Below are positions 15,535 through 26,326 of a stretch of 33,349 nt of DNA, piece by piece. The stretch lies in the NCBI GenBank assembly GCA_903918195.1, contig CAIXDS010000231.1, positions 1 through 33,349 of the forward strand. The letters are read 5' to 3'. A program made the position numbers and the translations under genes. The first letter of the stretch is position 1. Every line of letters starts with the position of its first letter. The notes beneath the pieces were generated by a model, which searched no databases, had not been told where the DNA came from, and was given only the letters and a program-made list of their open reading frames with translations. Source of the DNA: an uncultured Acetobacteraceae bacterium. Lineage in GTDB: Bacteria > Pseudomonadota > Alphaproteobacteria > Acetobacterales > Acetobacteraceae.

Positions 15535-17553
15535 TCAGCCTGCCCGTACCTCCGCCAGGAATCGGCCGACCTCGCCGCGCAGGCCCTCGGCCTGACCGGA
15601 CAACGTTCCCGCCCCCTTCAGCACCTGCCCCGCTGCGCGGCCGGTTTCCTGCGCGCCCGCGCTCACGTCGATGATGGTCTCGCTCACCATCCGCGCGCCC
15701 TGTGCCGCCTCCTGCACGTTGCGCGCGATCTCCCGCGTTGCGGCACCCTGCTGATCGACCGCGTTGGCGATCGCCGCGGCGATCCGGCTGACCTCGTCGA
15801 TCGTCGTCGCAATGCCGCCGATCGCCGTTACCGCCTCCTGGGTGGCGCCCTGGATGCGGCCGATCTGCTTGGCGATGTCGTCGGTGGCGCGCGCGGTCTG
15901 TGCCGCCAGCCCCTTCACCTCGCTTGCCACCACCGCGAAGCCGCGGCCGGATTCGCCGGCGCGGGCCGCCTCGATGGTGGCGTTCAGCGCCAGCAGGTTG
16001 GTCTGCCCGGCGATGCTGCTGATCAGGCTCACCACGTCGCCGATCTGCTGCGCCCCTTCCGCCAGCGCCCGCACCACCCCGTCGGTGCGCCGCGCATCGG
16101 CCACCGCCCGGTGGGCGATCGCCGCCGACTGCGCCACCTGGCGGCTGATTTCCGTGGTCGAGACCGACAATTCCTCGGCCGCCACCGCCACTGTCTGCAC
16201 GTTGACACTCGCCTGCTCGGCCGCGGAGGCCACGGTGGCCGATTGCCCGGTGGTCTGCTGCGCCGTGCCCTCCATGGCCGAGGCCGTGTCGCGCAGTCCG
16301 GTGGCCGCCTCGGCCACCTGCCCGACCAGCTGGCCGATCTTCGCCTCGAACCCGTCGGCCAGCGCGCGCAGCGCCGCCCGCCGGGCCGCCTCGGTTTCCT
16401 GCGCCTGCACCGCCTGGCGCGCCCGCAGCGCCGCCGCCTCGCGCATGCCGTCGCGGAACACTTCCAGCGCGCGCGCCATCGCGCCCAGCTCGTCCTGCCG
16501 GTCGCGGGCCGGGATCGGCGTGTCCAGCCGTCCCTCGGCGAGCGCCCCCATGGCGGCGGTCAGTCGCGTCACCGGACCGGAGATGCTGCGGGCGAGCAGC
16601 ACCGACAGCAGCAGCCCGAGCAGCACCGACCCGCCCGCCATCAGGGTGCCGCGACTCGTCGTGTCGTCCAGCGTGCTCTGCAGCGCCGCCTGGGTTTTCA
16701 CCAGCGCTTCGTTCTGCGAGGCGCTGGTGCGGGCCAGCAGGTCGGCAACCTGCCCGCCGAGTTCGACATTGGTGTGGTCCACGATGCGGTCCACTTCCAG
16801 TACCACCGGCACCAGGGCATCGAACGCGGCGCGGGTGCGGGCGGTGAGCGCGGCCAGTTGTTGCAGGCGCTCATTCTGTGCGCCGGTTCCGTGCTGCAGC
16901 GCGTCGATGCGGCCGGCAAGGGCCTCGAGATATCCGTTCGCCCGGGTGACGTCCTCCTGCTGCCCGTCGGCCATGAAGCGGCCCATCGCGACCTCGGCCC
17001 GCAGCCTCCATGCCTGCGCCGTGCCGGTATCGGCCGCCACGGCGGTATCGCCGCTGGTGCGGGCAGCGGCCAGCAGCACGTCGAACAGCGGATTTGCGTC
17101 GGCGGCCAGCGCCACGAGCTGGCGCTCCATCGCCTTGCGGGCGGCGAGGCGCGCGGTCAGCTTCTCGGCATTCGCGGCGTACTGGCCGATCAGCGTGCCG
17201 GCCTCGGTCAGGGCCGCGCGCCGGCCCGGGTCGATCGCCGCCGCGGCGCACGCATTCGCCTCATCCCGGGCCGCGGCCAGCAGGCTGGTGATCTGCGCCG
17301 CCGTCGCCGGGTCGCCGTTGCGCCGGAACAGCAGCACCGTGCGCCGCGCATCGGCGAATGTGCTGCCGACATGCATCACGCGCGGGGCGTTGCTGGCGAC
17401 CCTGTCATAGGTGGCGAACTCGCCGCCGATGGTGCCGAGGCCGAGATGGTCGGACACGCCGAGTGCCACCAGCAGCAGCAACACCACGCCGAAGCCGAGC
17501 GCGATGCGCATGCCGATCGAGGCGCGCAGGGAAAAGCGAGGGGAACGGGCCAT
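15535..17553 (-). CDS. Methyl-accepting chemotaxis protein
   Basis: A 672-residue chemoreceptor. The first membrane helix is at about residues 15-35, followed by a helical periplasmic sensor of about 270 residues, then a second helix ([22 protein letters not shown]). A HAMP domain follows ([24 protein letters not shown] to [17 protein letters not shown]). The cytoplasmic coiled coil has the conserved tip [24 protein letters not shown]. The sensor type and ligand are not evident. There is no C-terminal CheR-docking pentapeptide. The ATG at 17553 has AGAGG 8 nt upstream; an in-frame start at 17592 is possible. No che genes lie nearby, so this is an orphan receptor. Confidence 0.93.
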   Translation of the reverse strand: MARSPRFSLRASIGMRIALGFGVVLLLLVALGVSDHLGLGTIGGEFATYDRVASNAPRVMHVGSTFADARRTVLLFRRNGDPATAAQITSLLAAARDEANACAAAAIDPGRRAALTEAGTLIGQYAANAEKLTARLAARKAMERQLVALAADANPLFDVLLAAARTSGDTAVAADTGTAQAWRLRAEVAMGRFMADGQQEDVTRANGYLEALAGRIDALQHGTGAQNERLQQLAALTARTRAAFDALVPVVLEVDRIVDHTNVELGGQVADLLARTSASQNEALVKTQAALQSTLDDTTSRGTLMAGGSVLLGLLLSVLLARSISGPVTRLTAAMGALAEGRLDTPIPARDRQDELGAMARALEVFRDGMREAAALRARQAVQAQETEAARRAALRALADGFEAKIGQLVGQVAEAATGLRDTASAMEGTAQQTTGQSATVASAAEQASVNVQTVAVAAEELSVSTTEISRQVAQSAAIAHRAVADARRTDGVVRALAEGAQQIGDVVSLISSIAGQTNLLALNATIEAARAGESGRGFAVVASEVKGLAAQTARATDDIAKQIGRIQGATQEAVTAIGGIATTIDEVSRIAAAIANAVDQQGAATREIARNVQEAAQGARMVSETIIDVSAGAQETGRAAGQVLKGAGTLSGQAEGLRGEVGRFLAEVRAG

Positions 17554-17644
17554 GGGGAGCCTCTGGGAACATGAATGCTCACTCTTTGGCACCGCGCAAT
17601 GAAGATTCCGTTTGCACCCCGGTCGGCCTCAGTACGGGTCGGCC

Positions 17645-20600
17645 TCAATATTCGAACTGGTAGGTCACCCCCACGCTGGTGCCGGAATCCTGGCCCGACG
17701 CGCTGGCTCCGGTCGCCCCCTGCTGGCTCTGCCCCACCGTCGCCTGTGCTTTCAGCCCGCGGAACAGGTCAACCTGAACGATCGCCTGCGTGCTGTTGCC
17801 GCCGGTGCCCTGCTTGGCGCCGACATACACGCCCTGGGCCACGTAGCGCCCGGCCTCCACCGCCGTGCCGGTGCCGCCCGCGCCGCTGCCCACTGACAGC
17901 CGGTCCAGCCCCAGCCCGCTGCGCAGCTTGTCCAGCGGATCGAACCCGCCGCCGCCGCCCACCCCCGAGATCTGCGCCAGCGCGCCGGCGATCTGCACCA
18001 GTTGCAGCGGACTCAGCGAGGACGAACTCTGGTGGAACAGCAGCCACGCCAGCACCTCGTCCTGCGGCAGCGTCGGGGTGGAGGAGAGCGTGATCTTCGG
18101 CGCGCTGGCATAGCCGGTGATCGCCAGGTTGGCGATGACGGTGCCGTTATTGCTGGTGGCCAGGAAGTTCAGCGTCGGATCGATCTTGCCGCTGCCGTCG
18201 AACCCGACCTCGCCGCGGGTGAACTGCAGGGTGACGCCGGCGATCGCGAACTCGCCGCGGCGCATCTTGAAACTGCCATCCGGTTGCGGCGCCGCGGCGG
18301 TGCCGCCAATGTGCAACTCACCGGACAGCTCGGCATCCAGCCCGCGGCCGCGCACGAAAATCTGCGAGGGCGCGTTCAGCGTCAGGTTCAGGCCGATATC
18401 CGGTCCGGGTGCCGGCGGGGGCGGCGGCTTCTGGCCGGGGCGGCGCACATTCAGCACCGCGACCGAGGTGGGGATGCGCTCGGGGATGCGGATTTCGGCC
18501 CGCTGGATGGTGATCTTGCCCGCTGCGTCCAGCCGGCCTGCCGCCTCGCCGCGCAGGGACAGATCGGCGTTGAGCGTCGCGGTCAGACGGTCGCTGGCCA
18601 GCGGGCTGGCGTTGCGCATGGTCAGCGTGAGTGCGACCGGCATCGGCTGGGTCAGGCCCACCGTGCCGGCGGCCGAGATGGTGCCCTTGCCGGCGCGGGC
18701 GGTGAACCGGGCGATGCGCACGGTCTGCCCCTCCGCCTGCACCACCGCCTCGATATCGGACAGCCGGGCGCCGAGGGCGAAATCCTGCACTTCGCCGCCG
18801 GTCAGCCGCAGCGTGCCGCCGGCATTCGGCGCGGCGAGGGTGCCGGCGAGGCTGGCGTCCAGCGCGATCCGCCCGCGCGCCTGCCGTCCGTTCACCGACA
18901 GGATCGGGTCGAGGGTCGCCAGGTCCACGGTGCCGCCGGCGCGCAGATCCATCGCCCCGGTCGGCGCCAGCGGCGCGGTGCCGGCCAGCGTCAGCCGGTT
19001 CTTCCCCGCGGTCAGCGCCGCATCCAGCCGGGCCGACTCGCCCTGCAGCGTGGCGGTGGCGGTCAGCGAGGCCGCGGGCAGGCCGGCGGCCGGGCCGGTG
19101 CGCAGGCGCATGCCGGTCGCGGCCAGCCGCACGGAGCCGGTCGGCCGCGCCGTCGTGCCGCCGAGTTTGGCGTCGGCTTCCAGCCGCCCGTCCGCCTGCA
19201 GGTCGGGGGCGACGGTGCGGGCGAGGTCGGCGGTGACGTTGCGCAGCGAGGCGGTCAGGTCGAGCGTCGGGCTGACCCGTCCGGCCACGTCCAGCACCGC
19301 CTCGCGCAGGCCCATCCGCAGCCGGTCCACCGCCACCCCGTCGGCGAAGGAGAGCCGGGTTGGGGCCAGCAGGCGCAACGTTTCGCCCTTCCAGCCAGCC
19401 TGCAGGTTCCTCACCCCGAGCGTCCGTCCTTGCGTGTCCAGCGTCGCGCTGGTCTGCACCGACAGGTCGGCCCCGGACACCCCGGTCAGGCTGGCGGACA
19501 GCGCCAGGGCCAGCGCGTCCTGCGGTCCGCTCACGTCCAGCCGCAGGCCGCCGCCGATGCCCCCGGCACTTAGCCCGGCCACGCTCAGCCGCGCCTCGGT
19601 CACCGGCTTGCCCACCGGGTCGCGCACCCGCGCGGTCAGGGTGGCCTCGCCCACCGTGGCTTGGCCGGGCAGCCCGGCGTTGCGCGCCTTGAGATCGACC
19701 ACGGCCACCGGCACGCCGCCCTGCTGTTCGGTGCGCAACACGGCATCGATGGCGCCGGCAAGGCGCTGTCCGGCGAGGCGGGAAAACTCGGAAAGATCAC
19801 CCGCCTTCACCGTCAGTGTTCCGAGCGGCAGGGTCGCGCCCGGCGGCAGCTCCAGCTTGCCGTCCGCATGGGTGCTGCGCCAGTCGGCGCGGCTGATGTC
19901 CAGGTGCAGGGTGCCGCCGGCATCGCGCACCGCCTGCGCCGCGAGCACCAGCGGCGCCCCTTCCAGCTTGCCCTCGGCGGTCACCGTGCCGGCGGGATGC
20001 CCGGGCAGGCCCTGCGCCGCGATGACGGCGTGCAGCGGACTGCGCGGGAACCCGGAGGTCGCGACATCGCCGGTGAGATCGGCGGTGAGCGAAAGATCGT
20101 CGGTGCGGCCGGTCGCATGTCCGGTCGCGGTCAGGGCGCCGTCCAGCTGACTGGCCAGCGCCTTGAGCTCGGACAGGCCGACCCGCCAGTCCAGCGCCAG
20201 TTCGCCGCCATCCAGCGAGCCCTTGGCCGCCACGCTGAGCGCGCGCCCGTCCAGCTGCAGTCGGGTGAGAAACACCGAAGAGCCGAGCAGCGTCGCCGAC
20301 ACGCCGAGTTTGCCATCCGGTCCGAGCAGGGCCGGAACCGGCGCCATTCCGCCGGTGATCCTCACCGTCCCGTCGGTGGAAATATGCGTGCCGGTGGCAT
20401 CCTGGGTGGCCTTGAGGGTCAGCGCCGTGCGTCCCCGCACATCCACCCCGCCGGCCGCGGCAAGCGGCGCAAGATCGGGCAGGGTCAGGGTGGCATCGGC
20501 CGACAGCGCGCCCGCCGTCCGCGCGCTGCCCGCCAGCGCGACCAGCGGGTGCGCCAGCGAAAACCGCACCGGCCGGCCCGGGGCGTCCAGCCCGGCATCC

Positions 20601-21697
20601 AGGCTCAGGCGCAGCGGCGCGGCGGCGAGCAGATCGGGCTTTGGCCCGGGCAGGCGCAGGCCCTCGGCGGTCGCCTCCAGCGTCGCCGCCCCGGCGTGGC
20701 CGGCGGCCTGCACGGACAGAAGGCGCAGCCCCGCCCCGGCCGAGTCCAGCCCGTCCAGCCGCAACGTGGCGGTGGCTTCCGGGGCGGCGAAGCGGCCGTG
20801 CACATGCGCCTCCAGCGCCACCCCCTGCCAGGACAGGTCCGGCCGCGGCCGCATCGCCGGCGCGCTGGCCGTCAGGTCGAGGTCGCCCGCCATGCCGGTC
20901 AGGTCCAGCGTGCCCTTGGCGTCGGCGCGCAGTTGCCCGGCGGTGGCGGCGAGCGACAGCGCCACCGCATTCCATGGTCCGTCCACCGCTACGGTGGCGC
21001 CGATCGCCCCCAGCTCCGGCAGCCCGGCGAGCCGGCTGGCCATGCCGCCGGCCGGCTCCTGCGCCTGCAGATGGGCGCGCACGGCATTGGCGTCGATCCG
21101 GGCGTCCACATGGTAGCTGCCCGGGCCGTCAAGCCGCTCGATTGCCAGCGCGGCCTCGCCCGCCCACAGCGCGGTGAGGCGGCCGCTGCCATTCACCGAC
21201 AGCGCCGCCGCGGCGCCGGCCACCGGGGCGCCCAGCTCGATCCGGTCGATCTGCAGCCGCGCCAGCTCCACCGGCACCGGCAAGGAAAATGTCCCCGCTC
21301 CTGACGAAGCGGTGGCCGGCGACGGTTCGGCGGGACCGGGGGCGGGCAGCCGGGCGACACCGATGCGGCTGGCGGTCAACGCCGCGATGCGCGCCTCGCC
21401 GGCGAGCAGACGCAAGGGGGAAAAATCGAGCCCGGCGTCCTGCACGGTCAGCCACACGCCGGCGGCGTCGCGCACCTCGATCCGGTCCAGCCGCAGCGCC
21501 GTCGGGAAGGTGCCGGCGAGGCCCGTGAGCGTCACCTGCCCGCTGGTGACCTGGGCGGTGACGCGTTCCACCAGCCGGCGTCCGGGATCGGTGTTCAGCC
21601 CGACCAGCGCCACCGTCAGCGCCAGCACGGTCAGCACCACCAGCCCGCCGGCCACCCAGGCCAGGATGCGCAGCGCCCGCATCAGAACGCCCTTCAT
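17645..21697 (-). CDS. tamB: Translocation and assembly module inner-membrane protein TamB
   Basis: A 1350-residue AsmA/TamB-type protein. One N-terminal membrane anchor (about residues 8-34) is followed by a very long beta-rich periplasmic region. It ends in the conserved DUF490 domain, with the terminal strand VGVTYQFEY finishing on an aromatic residue. TamB spans the periplasm and works with the outer-membrane TamA in autotransporter/outer-membrane protein assembly or lipid transport. The gene follows tamA by about 13 nt on the same strand, the usual arrangement. The start at 21697 is one of two near-equal choices (the other is 21682); each follows a GGGCGTTCTG repeat. Confidence 0.92.
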   Translation of the reverse strand: MKGVLMRALRILAWVAGGLVVLTVLALTVALVGLNTDPGRRLVERVTAQVTSGQVTLTGLAGTFPTALRLDRIEVRDAAGVWLTVQDAGLDFSPLRLLAGEARIAALTASRIGVARLPAPGPAEPSPATASSGAGTFSLPVPVELARLQIDRIELGAPVAGAAAALSVNGSGRLTALWAGEAALAIERLDGPGSYHVDARIDANAVRAHLQAQEPAGGMASRLAGLPELGAIGATVAVDGPWNAVALSLAATAGQLRADAKGTLDLTGMAGDLDLTASAPAMRPRPDLSWQGVALEAHVHGRFAAPEATATLRLDGLDSAGAGLRLLSVQAAGHAGAATLEATAEGLRLPGPKPDLLAAAPLRLSLDAGLDAPGRPVRFSLAHPLVALAGSARTAGALSADATLTLPDLAPLAAAGGVDVRGRTALTLKATQDATGTHISTDGTVRITGGMAPVPALLGPDGKLGVSATLLGSSVFLTRLQLDGRALSVAAKGSLDGGELALDWRVGLSELKALASQLDGALTATGHATGRTDDLSLTADLTGDVATSGFPRSPLHAVIAAQGLPGHPAGTVTAEGKLEGAPLVLAAQAVRDAGGTLHLDISRADWRSTHADGKLELPPGATLPLGTLTVKAGDLSEFSRLAGQRLAGAIDAVLRTEQQGGVPVAVVDLKARNAGLPGQATVGEATLTARVRDPVGKPVTEARLSVAGLSAGGIGGGLRLDVSGPQDALALALSASLTGVSGADLSVQTSATLDTQGRTLGVRNLQAGWKGETLRLLAPTRLSFADGVAVDRLRMGLREAVLDVAGRVSPTLDLTASLRNVTADLARTVAPDLQADGRLEADAKLGGTTARPTGSVRLAATGMRLRTGPAAGLPAASLTATATLQGESARLDAALTAGKNRLTLAGTAPLAPTGAMDLRAGGTVDLATLDPILSVNGRQARGRIALDASLAGTLAAPNAGGTLRLTGGEVQDFALGARLSDIEAVVQAEGQTVRIARFTARAGKGTISAAGTVGLTQPMPVALTLTMRNASPLASDRLTATLNADLSLRGEAAGRLDAAGKITIQRAEIRIPERIPTSVAVLNVRRPGQKPPPPPAPGPDIGLNLTLNAPSQIFVRGRGLDAELSGELHIGGTAAAPQPDGSFKMRRGEFAIAGVTLQFTRGEVGFDGSGKIDPTLNFLATSNNGTVIANLAITGYASAPKITLSSTPTLPQDEVLAWLLFHQSSSSLSPLQLVQIAGALAQISGVGGGGGFDPLDKLRSGLGLDRLSVGSGAGGTGTAVEAGRYVAQGVYVGAKQGTGGNSTQAIVQVDLFRGLKAQATVGQSQQGATGASASGQDSGTSVGVTYQFEY

Positions 21698-21710
21698 CAG
21701 AACGCCCCCA

Positions 21711-23558
21711 TCAGAAGGATTGCCCAAGGCCGAGATACAGCTCGAACGCATCCTCCTTCGGCTGGTGCGTCAGCGGCACCGCCACATCGGCGCGGATCGG
21801 GCCGATCGCGGTGTAATAGCGCACGCCCGCGCCGGCACCGACGCTGGCGTTGCCGTTGAACGGCACGCCGGTGGTGCCGACCTGACCGGCATCGACGAAG
21901 GCCACCGCGCCCCAGCTCTCGCCGAAACGCTGGCGGAACTCGACGCTGCCGACATCGACCCCGGTGCCGCCCTGCGGCTTGCCGTCGGGGAATTGCGGCC
22001 CGACCGACTGGTAGCGGAAGCCGCGCACCGAGCCGCCGCCGCCGGCGTAGAAACGCTGGTCGGGCGGGATCTCGAACTGGCTCGCACCGTTCACCGACCC
22101 CACCAGGCCGCGCACGGCGAGGATGCTGCGCCCCTGCGTGCCCGCCACCCAGTTGCCCACATCCAGGTAGGTGCTGGCGCTGGCCTGGGCGATGGTGAAG
22201 AAGCTGTTCGACCCGCTGCCGCTGGCCAGGCTTTCGCTCGGCGTGACCGTGATGGCCGCCCGCACGCCATGCTGCGGATTGAACAGGTCATGGGTGCTGT
22301 CGTACTGCGCGCCGATCGGCACCTGCAGCAGCGAGTAGCTGCGCCCGACATCCTCCTGCAGGATATAGGCCTGTTCGTATTGCAGCCCGACGCTGACCTT
22401 AAGGTCGTCGGTGAGCTTGCGCGCCAGCGTGACCCCGGCGATCGCGGCGGTGCGGTCGTAAGCCTGCAGATACTCGCGCACGGCCTGCAGGTTGAAGCTC
22501 AGCGACTGGGCGCGCTGCCACCAGTCCGGCAAGGTCAGCACCGCGGTGGCGTTGTAGCCGGGCTGCGTCGCCGCGGTGCCGCCAAGTTCGGTCGCGGCGA
22601 TGCCGAGCGCCAGCACCTCGGCATTGCCGAACAGGTTGCGGTTCGTCCAGGTCGCGCTGACGCTGCCGCCCAAATCGGTCGAATAGGCCGCCCCGAAATC
22701 CACCACCCGCAGCTTCCGCTCGGCCACCTCCACGTTCATCGGCAACTGTCCTGCTGCGTCCAGTGTATCGGCCGGGCGGATGCGCACCGAGGCGACCGCC
22801 GGCACGGCGGCCAGATCCTGCCGCGCCTTCTCGATCGCCACCGGGTCGAAACGCTGCCCCTGGGCCAGCAGCAGGCGCCGGCGGATATAGGTTTCGTTCA
22901 GCCGCGTTTCGCCGCTGATGCTGATCGGACCGAGATCGACGCGCGGCCCGGACTGGACCGTGAAGGACACGTCCAGCGCGTCCTCGGCCGGCACCAGGGT
23001 CGCCGCCGGTTCGCCCACCTTCGCCAGCGCATAGCCGTCGTTCAGCAGGGCGGTGCGCATGCGGTCGCCGGCGGCCAGCACGGCGGCGGCGCGGGCCGGG
23101 TCTCCCGGTGCGAGCTGGAGGGCGGCGCGCGCCACTTCGGGCACATCGGGCGGCAGCGCCACATGGCGCAGATGGAACAGCTGCCCCGGTGTGAGCGTGA
23201 CCGCCACCTTCACCGGGGTGCCCTCCGGGTCGGCCTCCAGCGCGTCGGCCAGCCCGGGGTCGTCGAGCGGCTTGCCGGCCACCGTGATGCCGACGCTTCC
23301 ATCGTAGTAGCCAAAACTGTTCAGCACGGTGTGCAGCCGGTCCAGGTCGCCGCGGGCGCGGCCGATCAGGCCGAACGGCCCCACCGGCGCGCCCTCGCGC
23401 AGCGTGACAAGGGACGAGGTATCGTGCGCCGCCTGGTCCAGCGCGGCATCGCCGGTGGGCGCGATGGCGACCTCATAGGCCAGCGGGTCGGCGGCCCGGA
23501 CGGGCGCGCCCCACAGCGCCGCCGCCACGGCCAGCGCCGCCACCGTGCGCGCCAGCAT
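21711..23558 (-). CDS. tamA: Translocation and assembly module outer-membrane protein TamA
   Basis: A 615-residue Omp85-family protein. The signal peptide is MLARTVAALAVAAALWGAPVRA. POTRA domains occupy about residues 25-280 and a 16-strand barrel the rest. The lid-loop motif VRGFR is at about 511-515, and the final strand ends FELYLGLGQSF with a terminal phenylalanine, as for BamA-inserted proteins. It pairs with TamB encoded directly downstream. The ATG at 23558 places the signal peptide at the N-terminus, but no strong ribosome site precedes it; an ATG at 23612 would add an 18-residue n-region. Confidence 0.92.
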   Translation of the reverse strand: MLARTVAALAVAAALWGAPVRAADPLAYEVAIAPTGDAALDQAAHDTSSLVTLREGAPVGPFGLIGRARGDLDRLHTVLNSFGYYDGSVGITVAGKPLDDPGLADALEADPEGTPVKVAVTLTPGQLFHLRHVALPPDVPEVARAALQLAPGDPARAAAVLAAGDRMRTALLNDGYALAKVGEPAATLVPAEDALDVSFTVQSGPRVDLGPISISGETRLNETYIRRRLLLAQGQRFDPVAIEKARQDLAAVPAVASVRIRPADTLDAAGQLPMNVEVAERKLRVVDFGAAYSTDLGGSVSATWTNRNLFGNAEVLALGIAATELGGTAATQPGYNATAVLTLPDWWQRAQSLSFNLQAVREYLQAYDRTAAIAGVTLARKLTDDLKVSVGLQYEQAYILQEDVGRSYSLLQVPIGAQYDSTHDLFNPQHGVRAAITVTPSESLASGSGSNSFFTIAQASASTYLDVGNWVAGTQGRSILAVRGLVGSVNGASQFEIPPDQRFYAGGGGSVRGFRYQSVGPQFPDGKPQGGTGVDVGSVEFRQRFGESWGAVAFVDAGQVGTTGVPFNGNASVGAGAGVRYYTAIGPIRADVAVPLTHQPKEDAFELYLGLGQSF

Positions 23559-23754
23559 GTGCAGCCGGCAGCCGGTGTGAGGCCAAAAACTTGTGTGAGG
23601 ATCGTATTCCATCCACCTGCAAACCTGCCACAAATGCCCGTCTTGGCAAGTGACCCGTCGCGAAAGTGATCCGATCCGGGAGCGCAAAGCGGATTTCGCC
23701 GTCCCGGCACGCGCCATCATTGTGTCGCGCCGCATCGCGCGCTATGGCGAAGCC

Positions 23755-24726
23755 ATGCCCGGAACCCCTCGACGGCTGAAGGTCAAGCGCCTGCCGCTTT
23801 CGCAACGCCCGGACCAGCGTGCCGACCAGGCCGACTGGATCGGCATGCTGCCGCCCGGACGCAACATCCTGCGCAGCCTGCGCGTGCTGCGGCGGCTGCT
23901 GCTGGTGCTGCTCTGCACCGTGATCTCGGTGCCGGTGCAGGCCTTGCTGGTGTTGCTGCCGGGCACCGCCAAGGCGCGCTTCCCGCGCTTTTACTGGTAC
24001 TGCATCTACCGCTCGATCGGCCTGAGCGTGCAGGTGGTCGGCGCCCCGGCGCACCGCACCGCCGACGGAAGGCCGATCGTGTACGTATCGAACCATTCCT
24101 CCTGGCTCGACATCCTGGTGCTCGGCAGCCGGTTGCCGGCCTGCTTCATCGCCAAGGAGGAGGTGACGCGCTGGCCGCTCATCGCCACCATCGCCCGGCT
24201 CGGCCGCAGCGTCATCGTGCAACGCCGCCGTGCCTCCACCGGCCGCGAACGCGACGACATGCGCACCCGCCTCGCCCACGGCGACAGCCTGATCCTGTTC
24301 CCCGAAGGCACCACCTCGGATGGCTCACGGGTGCTGCCGTTCCGCTCCGCCTTCCTGTCGATCGCCGAACTGCCGGTGACCGCGGATGGCCTGCCGCCGC
24401 TCGTGCAGCCTGTTTCGGTGGTCTATGACCGGCTCGCCGGGCTGCCCACCGGACGGGCGAACCGGCCGCTGTTCGCCTGGTACGGCGGCATGGACCTGTT
24501 CACGCATTTTTGGCGGCTGGCCCAGCATTGCGGATTGCGGGTGACCGTGGTGCTGCACGCCGCCCTCGATCCGCGCGACTTTCCCAGCCGCAAGGCCCTG
24601 ACCGCCGCCACCTGGGAAGCGGTTGCCGGCGGCGCCGCGACGTTGCGGCAGAACCGCAAGGCCATGCCGTTGACACCTTTGGGCGCGGAAAAGGCGGCCG
24701 CGAACGCCCGGGCGGCTTATGCGTGA
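23755..24726 (+). CDS. 1-acyl-sn-glycerol-3-phosphate acyltransferase-family (PlsC-type)
   Basis: A 323-residue acyltransferase. The catalytic HX4D box is H114-D119 in NHSSWLD, and the second block FPEGTTSDGSR carries E184. A hydrophobic helix at about residues 42-68 anchors it to the inner membrane. It would transfer an acyl chain to lysophosphatidic acid; a lyso-ornithine-lipid acyltransferase (OlsA-like) is an alternative because the families look alike. The gene diverges from tamA and lies about 200 bp before miaB. The start at 23755 is a choice: the frame remains open upstream to 23650, without a better ribosome site. Confidence 0.85.
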   Translation: MPGTPRRLKVKRLPLSQRPDQRADQADWIGMLPPGRNILRSLRVLRRLLLVLLCTVISVPVQALLVLLPGTAKARFPRFYWYCIYRSIGLSVQVVGAPAHRTADGRPIVYVSNHSSWLDILVLGSRLPACFIAKEEVTRWPLIATIARLGRSVIVQRRRASTGRERDDMRTRLAHGDSLILFPEGTTSDGSRVLPFRSAFLSIAELPVTADGLPPLVQPVSVVYDRLAGLPTGRANRPLFAWYGGMDLFTHFWRLAQHCGLRVTVVLHAALDPRDFPSRKALTAATWEAVAGGAATLRQNRKAMPLTPLGAEKAAANARAAYA

Positions 24727-24934
24727 AGCGAACGCAGGAAGGTCATTGCAATCCATTCCGTTAAGAAATCTGCGGGCTGTCCTTCGTACTTGACATGACC
24801 ACGGGAGTGTCTGCGAGTATCGCGGCACTGACAGCAGGGATACTCACAGGTGGCACACTGGCGCCCGTGCGCTTGACCCGCCGGTTCATGCCGTCGATTC
24901 CGTCCAGCCTTTCTGCCCCTAGGTACCGGGCGGA

Positions 24935-26326
24935 ATGGAGACAACGGTGTTGACCGGCGCACCGACCATCACACCCCCCAGGCGTCTGCACGTCATCACC
25001 TGGGGCTGCCAGATGAACGTGTATGACAGCGGCCGCATGGCCGACGTGCTGGCTCCGCTCGGCTACGCGCCGACCGCGGATGCTGGCGATGCCGATATGG
25101 TTATCCTCAATACCTGTCATATCCGGGACAGAGCCGCCGAAAAGGTCTTTTCCGAACTCGGAAAGCTGCGCCTGCTCAAGCAGGCGCGGGCCGAGGCGGG
25201 CGGGCGCATGATCCTGGCGGTGGCGGGCTGCGTCGCCCAGGCCGAGGGGGCGGAAATCCTGGCTCGCGCCCCGTTCGTCGATATTGTGCTGGGGCCGCAG
25301 ACCTATCATCGCCTGCCCGAGATGGTGGCGCGCGCCAGCCGGGCCGCCGGTGCCGTCATCGACACCGAATTTCCCGCCGACGACAAATTCGACCACCTGC
25401 CCGATGAAGCGGCGCCGCAGGGGCTCACCGCCTTCCTGACCATCCAGGAAGGCTGCGACAAATTCTGCAGCTTCTGCGTGGTGCCGTACACCCGCGGCGC
25501 CGAGCAGAGCCGCGCGGAGGCGGCGGTGCTGGCCGAGGCGCGCCGGCTGGTGGCACAGGGGGCGCGCGAAATCACCCTGCTCGGCCAGAACGTCAACGGC
25601 TGGCACGGCACGGGTGCCGACGGCGCGCCGTCGACGCTGGGCCGGCTGGTGCGCCGGCTGGCCGAAATTCCGGAGCTTTGGCGCATCCGCTACACCACCT
25701 CGCACCCGCGCGACATGGACGACGACCTTATCGCCGCCCATGCCGAGGTGCCACGCCTCATGCCGTTCCTGCACCTGCCGGTGCAGTCCGGGTCCGACCC
25801 TGTGCTGGCGGCGATGAACCGGCGCCACAGCGTGGCCGATTTCCGCCGCATCATCGAGCGGCTGCGCGCGGCGCGGCCCGACCTGGCGGTGTCGTCGGAC
25901 TTCATCGTCGGCCATCCCGGCGAGACCAGGGCGGATTTTGCCGCGACGCTCGCGCTGGTGCGGGAGGTGGGTTTCGCCCAGGCGTTCAGCTTCAAATATT
26001 CGGCCCGCCCCGGCACCCCGGCCGCCGCGTCACCCGGACAGGTGGACGAGGCGGAAAAGGATGCACGGCTGCAGGAACTGCAGGCGCTGCTGCGCGACCA
26101 GCAGGCGGCGTTCAACCGGTCCTGCGTCGGGCTGACCGTGCCCGTGCTGTTCACCGGGCTTGGACGGCATCCCGGCCAGGTGGCGGGGCGCTCGCCCTGG
26201 CTGCATGCCGTGCACATATCCGGTCCGGCCAGCCTGATCGGCACCGAGACCCGGGTGAAGATCGAGGCCGCCTTCCCCAACTCCCTTTCCGCCAGCCTGC
26301 CAGAACAGGAGCGAGCCTGCGCTTGA
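24935..26326 (+). CDS. miaB: tRNA-2-methylthio-N6-dimethylallyladenosine synthase MiaB
   Basis: A 463-residue radical-SAM methylthiotransferase that adds a methylthio group to isopentenyl-adenosine 37 of tRNAs reading UNN codons. The N-terminal UPF0004 cluster cysteines are C25 (GCQMN), C61 (NTCHIR) and C99 (AGCVAQ). The radical-SAM cluster is C174/C178/C181 in [15 protein letters not shown] domain is at the C-terminus. It heads the run miaB-phoH-ybeY-corC, and the stop overlaps the proposed phoH start. The full set of cysteines argues for an active enzyme. Confidence 0.96.
   Translation: METTVLTGAPTITPPRRLHVITWGCQMNVYDSGRMADVLAPLGYAPTADAGDADMVILNTCHIRDRAAEKVFSELGKLRLLKQARAEAGGRMILAVAGCVAQAEGAEILARAPFVDIVLGPQTYHRLPEMVARASRAAGAVIDTEFPADDKFDHLPDEAAPQGLTAFLTIQEGCDKFCSFCVVPYTRGAEQSRAEAAVLAEARRLVAQGAREITLLGQNVNGWHGTGADGAPSTLGRLVRRLAEIPELWRIRYTTSHPRDMDDDLIAAHAEVPRLMPFLHLPVQSGSDPVLAAMNRRHSVADFRRIIERLRAARPDLAVSSDFIVGHPGETRADFAATLALVREVGFAQAFSFKYSARPGTPAAASPGQVDEAEKDARLQELQALLRDQQAAFNRSCVGLTVPVLFTGLGRHPGQVAGRSPWLHAVHISGPASLIGTETRVKIEAAFPNSLSASLPEQERACA

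Noticed and set aside
15421..17574. 717-residue plus-strand frame opposite the chemoreceptor
   Set aside because: Antisense shadow of a clear chemoreceptor gene; no motif or ribosome site.
18117..20150. Long plus-strand frame inside tamB
   Set aside because: It is antisense to a well-supported TamB gene, with low-complexity serine/proline/arginine composition typical of shadow frames.
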